DNA from: Leifsonia sp. PS1209 | Lineage (GTDB): Bacteria; Actinomycetota; Actinomycetes; Actinomycetales; Microbacteriaceae | Direction of reading: 5' to 3' | NCBI RefSeq assembly: GCF_012317045.1 | Contig: NZ_CP051154.1 | Location: forward strand, 1,612,001 to 1,676,000 | DNA length: 64,000 nucleotides | Part shown: positions 35,050 to 42,418 of the stretch, piece by piece | Layout: each line of letters opens with the position of its first letter | Position numbering within the stretch: the first letter of the stretch is position 1 | Program-made: the position numbers and the translations under genes | Notes under the pieces: model-generated | Told to the model about the DNA's origin: nothing | Database searches by the model: none | Seen by the model: only the letters and a program-made list of their open reading frames with translations

Positions 35050-35096
35050 TTGACGGGTCGTGGGCCGCGGATTATCGTATTCAACGTAACAGTTGA
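35050..35096 (+). promoter_or_regulatory. Promoter and palindromic operator of the arsR-AHSA1 pair
   Basis: TTGACG (35050-35055) and TATCGT (35073-35078) are separated by 17 bases, a good sigma-A-type promoter. Straight after it, TCAAC-GTAACA-GTTGA (35081-35096) is an inverted repeat over the expected transcription start. That is where an ArsR-type autorepressor would bind. The same block lies upstream of the divergent ABC operon and could control it too. Confidence 0.65.
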
Positions 35097-35114
35097 TAAA
35101 GGAATCGGTTGTAT

Positions 35115-35480
35115 ATGACTCAGGATGTGGACGCGGACACGCGGCTCGACCGCGCGTTCCAGGCCCTGGCCGACCCGGTGCGCCGAGCGATCGTCGCCCG
35201 CCTCAGCAGGGGCTCTGCGACGGTGAACGAACTGGCGGAGCCGTTCGCGATCACCACGCAGGCGGTGTCCCGCCACATCCACGTCCTCGAAGAGGCCGGA
35301 CTCGTCAGCAGGACGAGGGAGGCGCAGCGCCGCCCCGTCCACCTCGAACCGGCGGCCCTCGAGGAGCTCACCTCGTGGATCGACGGCTACCGGCTCATCC
35401 ACGAACAGCAGTACCGCAGTCTCGACAGCGTGCTCGCCGGCCTCGGCGGCACGGCCACACCGAAGGAGAAGAAGAAATGA
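35115..35480 (+). CDS. ArsR-family transcriptional regulator
   Basis: A 121-residue winged-helix repressor: FQALADPVRRAIVARLSRGSATVNELAEPF and the recognition helix TTQAVSRHIHVLEEAGLVSRTREAQRRPVHLEP. The metal-binding cysteines of classical ArsR are lacking, so this is the metal-independent subgroup usually paired with an AHSA1-domain gene. A TTG at 35109 has a better-placed AAGGA and is a possible alternative start, adding two residues. The stop overlaps the ATG of the AHSA1 gene. Autoregulation through the upstream palindrome is likely. Confidence 0.93.
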   Translation: MTQDVDADTRLDRAFQALADPVRRAIVARLSRGSATVNELAEPFAITTQAVSRHIHVLEEAGLVSRTREAQRRPVHLEPAALEELTSWIDGYRLIHEQQYRSLDSVLAGLGGTATPKEKKK

Positions 35481-35953
35481 GCAACGCAGTCACCATCACC
35501 GCGCCGGACGGTCTCCCGTACGTCGACATCGAGCGCGAATTCGACTATCCGGTCGAGAAGGTGTTCCTCGCCCACAAGGATCCGGCCCTGATCGCCCAGT
35601 GGCTCGGCCCGCGCGGCTACGAGATGGACGTCGAGGAGTACGACTACACGACGGGCGGGCACTACCGCTACGTGCACCGCGACCCGAACGGCGGGGAGTA
35701 CGGCTTCCGCGGGGTATTCCACGTCGTGCGCGACAACGAGTTCGCCATCCAGACCTTCGAGTTCGAGGGATACCCGGATGTGGTCAGCATCGAGTCCGTC
35801 ACGTTCGAACCCCTCGACGGAGGACGCACCCGCGTGAAGGCCCACGCCGTCTACCCGACGCTTGAGGCGCGAGACGGCATGGTCGCCTCCGGCCAGGCGA
35901 AAGGCGTCACCGAGGGCTACGAGCGCCTCGACGCCGTGCTCGCCGCGGGCTGA
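35477..35953 (+). CDS. SRPBCC / AHSA1-domain protein
   Basis: A 158-residue START-like protein with the AHSA1 pattern: IEREFDYPVEKVFLAHKDPALIAQWLGPRGY at the N-terminus (key part VEKVFLAHKDP), GGHYRYVHRDPNGGEYGFRG in the beta-sheet and a long C-terminal helix, GVTEGYERLDAVLA. The fold encloses a hydrophobic ligand pocket; the ligand is unknown. The gene overlaps arsR by four bases and forms the widespread ArsR-AHSA1 two-gene module, of uncertain physiological role. Confidence 0.92.
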   Translation: MSNAVTITAPDGLPYVDIEREFDYPVEKVFLAHKDPALIAQWLGPRGYEMDVEEYDYTTGGHYRYVHRDPNGGEYGFRGVFHVVRDNEFAIQTFEFEGYPDVVSIESVTFEPLDGGRTRVKAHAVYPTLEARDGMVASGQAKGVTEGYERLDAVLAAG

Positions 35954-35977
35954 CCCGTCCGCCTCTCCCGCCCAACC

Positions 35978-36041
35978 AATCGAGTCCGAACCTCTTCACG
36001 CGACACGCCGGTCGCAGGCGTGAACGGGTTCGGACTCGATT
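35978..36041. terminator. Large bidirectional hairpin between convergent genes
   Basis: A 15-base perfect outer stem (AATCGAGTCCGAACC, 35978-35992, with GGTTCGGACTCGATT, 36027-36041) encloses a second 7-bp stem (TTCACGC with GCGTGAA) and, alternatively, a small GCGAC/GTCGC pairing. It lies between the convergent AHSA1 and hisN-like genes and would work in both directions as a terminator, although no clear U-run follows. Confidence 0.6.
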
Positions 36042-36046
36042 GCGTG

Positions 36047-36844
36047 TCAGGCGAGCGCGGCGAGGAGGGCCGGGTGGAGGAGGCCGTTGCTCGCCAGCGA
36101 GGAGCCGTTGCCCGGGCCGGCGTCGCCGGTGACCGAGGTGAAGGTGCCCCCGGCCTCTTCGACGATCGGGATGAGCGCGGCGAGATCGTAGGTCTTCACG
36201 TCGAACTCGCCCACCGCATCCAGAACCCCCTCGGCCAGCAGCATGTACGACCACATGTCGCCGTATGCGCGATCCCGCCACACCTGCCGGGTGAGCGCGA
36301 TCAGCCTGTCCAGGTATCCGGCGCCATCCCACTGGGCGATGCTCTGGAAGCTGATCGAGGCGTGCTCCAGATCGGAGACGGCGGACACCCGCAGCCTGCG
36401 CGGCTCGCCACCGGCCTCCGACAGCCAGGCCCCAGCGCCCTGCGCCGCCCACCAGCGCCGATCGAGCGCCGGCGAGCTGACGACCCCGACCACCGGCTTG
36501 CCGTCGACGGCCAGCGCGATCAGCGTGCCCCACACCGGAACGCCGCGCAGATAGTTGGCGGTGCCGTCGATGGGGTCGACGATCCACTGCCGGGATGCGT
36601 CCCCCTCCGTCCCGAACTCCTCGCCCAGGATGCCGTCCTCCGGCCGTTCTGCCGCGATGAGCTCCCGGATGGCCCGCTCCACGGCCAGATCCGCTTCGGT
36701 GACATGGGTGCGATCCGGCTTCGTGTCGATGTGCAGATCCAGCGCGCGGAACTTCTCCGCCGAAATCGAATCGGCCAGATCGGCCAGCCGGACGGCCAGC
36801 GCCAAGTCGGCGGAGAACGGAGAGGATTCGGTGTCGAAAGTCAC
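36047..36844 (-). CDS. hisN: Inositol monophosphatase family protein, probable histidinol-phosphatase
   Basis: A 265-residue IMPase-family phosphatase. Metal and active-site motifs are TEADLAVERAI, ILGEEFG, WIVDPIDGTANYLRGVPVWG and DMWSYMLLAEG plus VKTYDLAALIPIVEEAGG. Actinobacteria lack the classical HisB phosphatase and use HisN of this family for histidinol phosphate; the DRAYGDMWSYMLLAEG segment fits that subgroup, but substrate specificity is inferred. The GTG start has no ribosome-binding site; AGCCTA on the plus strand (TAGGCT on the coding strand) six bases before it suggests leaderless translation. Confidence 0.85.
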   Translation of the reverse strand: MTFDTESSPFSADLALAVRLADLADSISAEKFRALDLHIDTKPDRTHVTEADLAVERAIRELIAAERPEDGILGEEFGTEGDASRQWIVDPIDGTANYLRGVPVWGTLIALAVDGKPVVGVVSSPALDRRWWAAQGAGAWLSEAGGEPRRLRVSAVSDLEHASISFQSIAQWDGAGYLDRLIALTRQVWRDRAYGDMWSYMLLAEGVLDAVGEFDVKTYDLAALIPIVEEAGGTFTSVTGDAGPGNGSSLASNGLLHPALLAALA

Positions 36845-36850
36845 GTCCAG

Positions 36851-36856
36851 AGCCTA
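36851..36856 (-). promoter_or_regulatory. Probable -10 element of a leaderless hisN transcript
   Basis: On the coding strand TAGGCT ends six bases before the GTG of the hisN-like gene, with no ribosome-binding site between. Confidence 0.4.
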
Positions 36857-36923
36857 CCGATCCGAGGTGAACACCCGGTGGCGCGCCCGGCGTCCCCTCG
36901 ATTGGCGATGAGGCCGAAATGGA

Positions 36924-36932
36924 TGCTAGTGT
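36924..36932 (+). promoter_or_regulatory. Extended -10 promoter of tRNA-Lys
   Basis: TGCTAGTGT fits the extended -10 form TGnTAnnnT; a TTGGCG at 36902-36907 is a possible -35 at 19-base spacing. Transcription would begin near 36939, about 23 bases before the tRNA. Confidence 0.4.
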
Positions 36933-36961
36933 TGAGCCTCGTTCGGGTCGCCGAACAAAAC

Positions 36962-37037
36962 GCACCTCTAGCTCAATCGGCAGAGCAACTGACTCTTAAT
37001 CAGTGGGTTCTGGGTTCAAGTCCCAGGGGGTGCACCA
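36962..37037 (+). tRNA. tRNA-Lys (anticodon CUU)
   Basis: GCACCTC pairs with GGGGTGC (one T-G wobble) to form the acceptor stem, and CCA is encoded. The D arm is AGCTCAATCGGCAGAGC. The anticodon stem ACTGA/TCAGT encloses CTCTTAA, giving anticodon CTT for AAG codons. The T arm is CTGGG-TTCAAGT-CCCAG. Length is 76 nucleotides. A terminator follows after five bases. Confidence 0.97.
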
Positions 37038-37042
37038 CAGGG

Positions 37043-37079
37043 AAATGCCCGGTCAGGCGCAAGTCTGACCGGGCATTTT
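37043..37079 (+). terminator. Rho-independent terminator of tRNA-Lys
   Basis: AAATGCCCGGTCAG (37043-37056) and CTGACCGGGCATTT (37065-37078) form a perfect 14-bp stem with an 8-base loop, ending in a short T-run. Confidence 0.88.
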
Positions 37080-37145
37080 CGTGAGCCGACGTGCCGAATG
37101 TCTTCTCGGCCAGACGATGACCGCGTATCGCATCCGGTCGTCTCT

Positions 37146-38435
37146 TTATCGTTGATTCTCGTTGTCTGCACACGCAGCGTCCGCGGGCTGCTTCGCGGGC
37201 GTCCGTCGTCGGAACCCTGGCCACCGGATGATGTAGAACGCTGCGGCACCGAGGGCGAGCTGGAACAGGACGTCGAGGTTGAACAACCGGAATGCCTGTG
37301 GCAGCGAGAACAGGAGCGCGGCCGACGACGCGGCGACCCAGGCCCATTCCATACTGCCCTGTTCACCTCGACGGTGAGCGTAGAGCGCCAGCGTGCCGAG
37401 TATGGCGGAGAGCACGAACACTCCGACGTATCCGAAGTCGAACCACATCTGCCCAAAGCCCGTGTAGACGTTGAACCACATGGGTGAGTGCACAGCACCT
37501 GCGATCGTGTTTGGCACGTGCACGTCGGGGAACACTGCGTTCACGAGCTTCAGTGGAGTGAAGATGGTGGTTCCCCACTGGAACGGGTCGACGCCCATCC
37601 TGGTGGCGGATGAGAACGCTGCGATGCCGCCCATGAAGTAAAGAACCGGTGCGGCGATCCAGCCAGGGAGCCAGTTCGAGTACTCGGTGGCGGTGTCATT
37701 CTTCGACAGGCTCGCTCCGACGACGGTGAAGTACACGAGGCCGGCAATCACCGCGACGCCCATGATGACGTACACGTAGATCGGGAACGGCTTCCGCCCT
37801 GGTGGGTGGTCGTCCTTCGCGAGTGACTGGCGGGCGTACAGCCAGAAGACCACTGTCACGACGAGCAACGTCAGGAGGTTGATGCGGGCAGGGTTCTGGG
37901 CGACCAGCCCGAACGCCGCCACGCTGATCAACCACCACCATCGGGAGAACCTGTACGCGCCGTACACGCCGAGGCAGGAGACGACGGGCCCGAGCGCGGC
38001 GAGGAGGACGACGGGGCCGCCGCCGCGGGCGACGGTGTTCTGCGCCGCGCGGATCTCTTTGAGGCTGAGGTGCTCGTAGGCCTCGCCTGCCGCGTTAGCC
38101 ACACCGGCACGGAAGGCGATCACGCCGATGACGAAGAGGGCGAAGATCACGATCGTCACGACGAGGAATCGGCGGAACGCCAGCTTACGGTCTCCCTGGC
38201 GGGCGACGTGCGGTTTCAGATGGGGCAGGAACGACGGCGCGGCAAGGCCGATCAGTCCGAGGCTGATCGCGATGAGCGTCACCCAGTTCAGAGGTTCGAA
38301 CCGGATCGGCTGCAGCAGGTAGAGCAGAAAGATCCCTGCCCACAGACACAGCGACCACGCGAGCGGGCTGCGACGGTCTCGGTACATCGAGAACCCGGCT
38401 GCGGCCAACGCTACGAGCAGCGCGACGAACTCCAT
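37146..38435 (-). CDS. O-antigen/oligosaccharide repeat-unit polymerase-like membrane protein (Wzy-like)
   Basis: A 429-residue membrane protein with about eleven to twelve hydrophobic helices and a periplasm-facing loop (GAVHSPMWFNVYTGFGQMWFDFG) in its second half, the layout of Wzy-type polymerases that join lipid-linked oligosaccharide units. Sequence identity in this family is low, so the call rests on topology and on the acyltransferase next door. Base composition is lower in GC than the flanks, with more A/T third positions, suggesting acquisition. The ATG lacks a strong ribosome-binding site. It lies downstream of and convergent with tRNA-Lys. Confidence 0.72.
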   Translation of the reverse strand: MEFVALLVALAAAGFSMYRDRRSPLAWSLCLWAGIFLLYLLQPIRFEPLNWVTLIAISLGLIGLAAPSFLPHLKPHVARQGDRKLAFRRFLVVTIVIFALFVIGVIAFRAGVANAAGEAYEHLSLKEIRAAQNTVARGGGPVVLLAALGPVVSCLGVYGAYRFSRWWWLISVAAFGLVAQNPARINLLTLLVVTVVFWLYARQSLAKDDHPPGRKPFPIYVYVIMGVAVIAGLVYFTVVGASLSKNDTATEYSNWLPGWIAAPVLYFMGGIAAFSSATRMGVDPFQWGTTIFTPLKLVNAVFPDVHVPNTIAGAVHSPMWFNVYTGFGQMWFDFGYVGVFVLSAILGTLALYAHRRGEQGSMEWAWVAASSAALLFSLPQAFRLFNLDVLFQLALGAAAFYIIRWPGFRRRTPAKQPADAACADNENQR

Positions 38436-38555
38436 CTACTTCAACCATTCTTCGGGTTCCGGGAGTCATCCCCCCAGTTGATTCATCTACTGATTCTGCC
38501 CGATGTTTCGGCGCCCGATGTCCAATCCGTACCGCCCGCCCCGTTCTGGGGACGG

Positions 38556-38693
38556 ATGAGAGATGTTCTCATGGTGGACGGCTCGGTCGATCAGACCAGG
38601 ATCGGCAGCATCGCCGCTTCCCGCGGCGCTAACTCGACCCCTGGCGAGGACCGCGCGATCGCGCGTGAAGTCGTGAATCGCATGGAACAATAG
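38556..38693 (+). CDS. Possible 45-residue ORF or gene remnant
   Basis: A short frame, MRDVLMVDGSVDQTRIGS to REVVNRMEQ, ends seven bases before the acyltransferase start in the 264-bp divergent gap (38436-38699). It has no recognised domain and no good ribosome-binding site. It could be a small co-transcribed gene, the end of a decayed gene, or chance. Nothing else coding is visible in this gap, which should also hold the promoters of both flanking genes. Confidence 0.22.
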   Translation: MRDVLMVDGSVDQTRIGSIAASRGANSTPGEDRAIAREVVNRMEQ

Positions 38694-38699
38694 CGTCTC

Positions 38700-39794
38700 G
38701 TGACCATCTTCGATCCGCGGCAGAACAGCATCGGCTTCCTGAGATTGCTGTTCGCAACCCTCGTGATCGTCGAACACGCCTGGCCGCTCGGTGGGTTCGG
38801 GACTCACCTCGGGCGGACCGAGAACAACGTTGGCTTCCTCTGTGTGGAGGGGTTCTTCGCCCTTTCGGGTTTCCTCATCACTCGGAGCGCGTCCCGGCAA
38901 AGCACGGGGCGATATTTGTGGCATCGCATTCTCCGCATCTTCCCCGCTTACTGGGTCTGTCTACTGGTGATTGCAGTGGTCTTCGCGCCAATCGTCTGGC
39001 GGACAGGCCACTCTCTGTGGCGCTACTTCACTGCGACCCCGACAGCGGTCGGTTATGTGCTGAACAACTCTCTGCTATCGACCATGCAGCAGGGAATCGG
39101 CGGGACTTTGGCTTCCAACCCGTTTCCAAACCTCTGGAACGGGCCTCTCTACACGCTCTACTACGAATTCATTTGCTACCTGGTGGTCGGCGGCCTCGCT
39201 GCGCTCGGGGTCTTGAACGCGAAGACCGTCCTGACTGTCGGAGCAGGTGTGTGGGTGTGGCTGCAGCTCATCGAGGTGGGGGCAGCGGGCGTGGTCGATA
39301 ACCGTCAAGCGACGCTCACCGTGTGCTTCATGGTCGGTTCCCTTGCGTGGTTCTTGCGAGAGAAGGTACTCACAAAATCAGCGGGGCTCGTGATCGGTGT
39401 TTGCGCGATCCTCGTGGCTGGGCTGACTTACGTGACTCTGGGCTTTCATCAAGTCGGGATCATCGCTTTCGCGTTTGCATGTATCTGGGCTGGCTGCGTG
39501 CTGCCCTTTCGCAAGGTCGGAGTCAAACGAGACTTCTCCTATGGCATGTACATCTACGGCTGGCCCGTCTTACAGATCGGTGCCTTCTTCGGTCTTCAGA
39601 AGCTGGGGCTTCCCCTCTATCTCGCTTCGACGCTCGTCGTGACGCTCGGGCTCGCAGCCGCGAGTTGGTATGTGATCGAGTCAAAGGCTCTTCGGTTGAA
39701 GGGCGCATCGGCACCGAGATGGCTCGTGGGCGAGCCTCGACTGGAGAGTGACCCAAGCTCTCGGAGAGGTGAAAAGGGCGTAGCGACGGAGTGA
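38700..39794 (+). CDS. Acyltransferase 3 family membrane protein
   Basis: A 364-residue integral membrane O-acyltransferase (AT3/NodX/OafA type). The opening NSIGFLRLLFATLVIVEHAWPLG carries the family R/H motif region, and FLCVEGFFALSGFLITRS is the conserved second-helix motif. Ten or so helices follow. Such enzymes acetylate or succinylate cell-surface polysaccharides. The GTG start has only a weak upstream GGA. GC content is plainly lower than the window average, as in the Wzy-like gene, so both probably arrived together. The last 30 residues are hydrophilic. Confidence 0.9.
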   Translation: MTIFDPRQNSIGFLRLLFATLVIVEHAWPLGGFGTHLGRTENNVGFLCVEGFFALSGFLITRSASRQSTGRYLWHRILRIFPAYWVCLLVIAVVFAPIVWRTGHSLWRYFTATPTAVGYVLNNSLLSTMQQGIGGTLASNPFPNLWNGPLYTLYYEFICYLVVGGLAALGVLNAKTVLTVGAGVWVWLQLIEVGAAGVVDNRQATLTVCFMVGSLAWFLREKVLTKSAGLVIGVCAILVAGLTYVTLGFHQVGIIAFAFACIWAGCVLPFRKVGVKRDFSYGMYIYGWPVLQIGAFFGLQKLGLPLYLASTLVVTLGLAAASWYVIESKALRLKGASAPRWLVGEPRLESDPSSRRGEKGVATE

Positions 39795-39860
39795 CCGCGA
39801 TGTGCGGCGGTCTGCGCAATGGATGCGGACGGCCTGCCCCAGTCGAGATGCTGCCGACCC

Positions 39861-40994
39861 CTACCGCAACTCTTTCCGCGGCATCACGATCTCTTTGATG
39901 ATCAGGATGATCCCCGCCGAGATCGGGATGGCGACCAAGGCCCCGGGCAGCCCGAACAGCGTCGACCCGGCCAGCGCTGAGATCAGCACCACTGAGCCAG
40001 GCACCTGCACCGCCTTGCCCATCACCTTCGGCGTGAGGATGTATGCCTCGACCTGCATGTAGATCAGCATGAAGATGAGGACGACCAGGCCGGAGACGGG
40101 GGAGTGGATGAAGGCGAGGACCGTCATCGCCGCCGTGGTCAGCACCGTTCCGATCAACGGGATGAGGGTGATGAAGAAGGCGAGGATTCCGATCAGGAAT
40201 GCGCCGGGCACGTCGGTGATCAGCAGCAGGATGACGCTGTAGACCGCGTTGAAGAACGCGAGCACCACCATCCCGCTCAGGTATTTGCCGAAGTTGCGCA
40301 GGATGCGTTCCGAGTATTTGACGAACGTGGGCCTGCGGGAGGCGGAGACCAGCTTGTATCCGGCCTCCTTCGTCGCGTCGTAGGTGGCGATGAAGTAGAT
40401 GGTGAGGATGGCGATGAAGAAGCCGGAGGTCAGGCCGTTGACGACAGACAGGCCGAAGCCGACCAGGCCGGTGCCGAGGGAGGCCCACACCTCGGGTTTC
40501 TGCACTTCGGTCGAGACCCAGTTGACGAGGGCGCCGAGGACGCCGTTGCTGGAAGCGTTCGCCGGGTCGAACCAGCCTTGGGCGCGGAGGTTCGCCACCT
40601 CTTTCGGGATGGCCGTCGCCAGGAACTGGATCTGCTGGATGACCAGCGGGAGCACCACCCAGACGATCGTGATGATCACCGCGATGAGCAGCAGGATGAC
40701 CGTGACGATCGCCCACGGCCGGGACATGTGCCTGCGCTGGAACCACCGGATGAGCGGGTCGAGGCCGACCGTGGCGAACATCGCGAGGAAGACCATGAAG
40801 ATGATCGAGCGCAGGCCGTACAGGGCGAAGCCGGTGATGATCGCGCCGACAGCGCCCAGCGTGACGATGTAGCCGAGCGCCAGCGGGCTGCGCTGCAGCA
40901 TGGACTGCTGCGGCGGCTGCGGCGGCTGCGTCGCCTGACCCTGCTGCGGCTGCTCTGTTGTGGCCGGTGGTGGGGCGTGTCTGGTGAGGCGCAT
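39861..40994 (-). CDS. AI-2E family transporter (permease)
   Basis: A 377-residue membrane protein of the AI-2 exporter (PerM/TqsA) family. A Pro/Gln-rich cytoplasmic N-terminus (about 30 residues, PPATTEQPQQGQATQPPQ) leads into paired helices. The amphipathic central region (PKEVANLRAQGWFDPAN) and the C-terminal signature LITDVPGAFLIGILAFFITLIPLIG plus LTPKVMGKAVQVPGSVVLIS identify the family. Roles reported for members include autoinducer export and Na+/H+ antiport; none can be assigned here. Normal GC returns with this gene, marking the end of the low-GC segment. Confidence 0.9.
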   Translation of the reverse strand: MRLTRHAPPPATTEQPQQGQATQPPQPPQQSMLQRSPLALGYIVTLGAVGAIITGFALYGLRSIIFMVFLAMFATVGLDPLIRWFQRRHMSRPWAIVTVILLLIAVIITIVWVVLPLVIQQIQFLATAIPKEVANLRAQGWFDPANASSNGVLGALVNWVSTEVQKPEVWASLGTGLVGFGLSVVNGLTSGFFIAILTIYFIATYDATKEAGYKLVSASRRPTFVKYSERILRNFGKYLSGMVVLAFFNAVYSVILLLITDVPGAFLIGILAFFITLIPLIGTVLTTAAMTVLAFIHSPVSGLVVLIFMLIYMQVEAYILTPKVMGKAVQVPGSVVLISALAGSTLFGLPGALVAIPISAGIILIIKEIVMPRKELR

Positions 40995-41097
40995 GACGCC
41001 CTCCTCGGCTCGGTGTATGGCTGGTGCCGAGCGTATTGCCAGCGGGCTATCCGGGACAAGTCACTGCGGCATCGGCGCGGGATGCCGGCGGCGTTCG

Positions 41098-41121
41098 TTA
41101 CGAATATGTAAACGCCTTTAC
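41098..41121. promoter_or_regulatory. Palindromic AT-rich element upstream of the ROK operon
   Basis: TTAC-GAATAT-GTAA overlaps GTAAA-CGCC-TTTAC, giving two interlocked inverted repeats in an otherwise GC-rich region. It lies about 105 bases before the ROK start and just upstream of TTGACG (41139), a possible -35 box. A ROK or LacI-type sugar regulator could bind here. Confidence 0.45.
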
Positions 41122-41224
41122 TTCTATCTGTTTCGCTCTTGACGCCCGCATCCGGCGCATGCTTCACTTGCGGCAGCAATTAAGCAACGAGGTTTCATTG
41201 TAAGCGGGACGGGAGAACCGGCGG

Positions 41225-42418
41225 ATGGCATTCGGTGGACACGGCCAGGAGCCGGACGCGTCGCGGCAGAGGGCGGCGAACGCCGCCCGGTGTGCGCTCG
41301 CCGTCCGGCAGGGCGGCCGCGGAACCGTCGCGCAGATCGCCGCACGCACGGGACTGTCCCGCCCGACCGTCGAAGTCGCCCTCACGACGATGCGCGAGCG
41401 CGGCCTGGTCGTCGAGGTCGACGAGCACACGCTCGGCGGCAGGGGAGCGGGACGCCCGGCGCGGCTCTACGACTTCGCCGCGGACGCCGGATACCTCGTG
41501 GGCGTCGACGTGGGCATCCACCGGGTGCGCGTCGCCATCGCCGACCTCGCCGGTGCGATCGTCGGCTGGTCGGAGCGCGAGATCGACGGCAGTTCACTCG
41601 GCGCCAACCGGATGAGCGTAGTGCGCCAGGTGGTCTCCGACAGCCTCGACGGGCACGAGGTCGACCGGTCGCGCCTGGTCGCGATGACCGTCGCCGTCTC
41701 CGGTCTCGTCGGCGAGGACGGCAAGCTCATCGTCTCCCGCAACTTCCCGGACTGGGAGGGCGTCGACATCGCCGGCCACCTGCGTTCCGAGTTCGGCTGC
41801 GAGGTGGTGGTCGAGAACGACATGCGGCTCGCCGCCCTCGCCGAGCACCGGATGGGCGCATCCCGCCTGGTCAACGACTCCGCGTACTTCTTCCTCGGGC
41901 ACCGCATCTCGATGGGGCTCATCATCGACGGCAAGCTCCGTCGCGGCGCGCACTCCGCCGCCGGCGAGGTGGGCGAGATCGTCTTCTCGATGAAGGTGAA
42001 CGAGGCCGGCCAGCTCAGCTGGAAGACCGCGCCCTCCGGCGAAGAGGTGTTCCGGATGGCCGTGGAGGGCGACGAGGGCGCCCGCGAGGAGATCGAGTCG
42101 TTCGTCGGCGGCCTCGCCACCGGCATCGCCACGCTCACGATGGCGGTCGACCCCGACGTGGTCGTGGTCGGCGGCGGTCTCTCCCGTGCGGGGGAAGCGC
42201 TGCTCGAACCGTTGAGGAGGGCCGTGATGCGCGAGATCCGGCTGCCCATCCACCCCACGATCATCCAGTCCGAGCTCGGCGCCGAATCCGTCGTGCTCGG
42301 GGCGCTCGCGCTCGCCTTCGGCCAGTCGGCCGAGCGGGTCTACGGGACGGCGGACGTGCCGGAGCCCGACATCGATGTCGCGGGGGCGAAGGCCCTCGCA
42401 GAGAGGATCACCGCATGA
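41225..42418 (+). CDS. ROK-family transcriptional regulator
   Basis: A 397-residue NagC/XylR-like regulator. Residues 15-65 form a winged helix (GRGTVAQIAARTGLSRPTVEVALTTMRERGLV). The sugar-kinase-like domain begins YLVGVDVGIHRVRVAIADL. DMRLAALAEHRMG replaces the glucokinase active-site region, and the usual ROK zinc motif CGxxGCxE is not visible, fitting a regulator that binds sugar without phosphorylating it. The stop overlaps the next gene (ATGA), so it heads the 41.2-48.9 kb operon and probably senses that operon's substrate. Confidence 0.92.
   Translation: MAFGGHGQEPDASRQRAANAARCALAVRQGGRGTVAQIAARTGLSRPTVEVALTTMRERGLVVEVDEHTLGGRGAGRPARLYDFAADAGYLVGVDVGIHRVRVAIADLAGAIVGWSEREIDGSSLGANRMSVVRQVVSDSLDGHEVDRSRLVAMTVAVSGLVGEDGKLIVSRNFPDWEGVDIAGHLRSEFGCEVVVENDMRLAALAEHRMGASRLVNDSAYFFLGHRISMGLIIDGKLRRGAHSAAGEVGEIVFSMKVNEAGQLSWKTAPSGEEVFRMAVEGDEGAREEIESFVGGLATGIATLTMAVDPDVVVVGGGLSRAGEALLEPLRRAVMREIRLPIHPTIIQSELGAESVVLGALALAFGQSAERVYGTADVPEPDIDVAGAKALAERITA

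Noticed and set aside
36962..39860. Attachment-site duplication of the tRNA-Lys 3' end
   Set aside because: No second copy of the T-arm/acceptor sequence was seen at the far end of the low-GC segment, and there is no integrase, so a mobile island with att sites is not claimed.
40995..41224. Riboswitch in the ROK leader
   Set aside because: Apart from the AT-rich inverted repeats no known aptamer pattern or attenuator was recognised; a protein operator explains it better.
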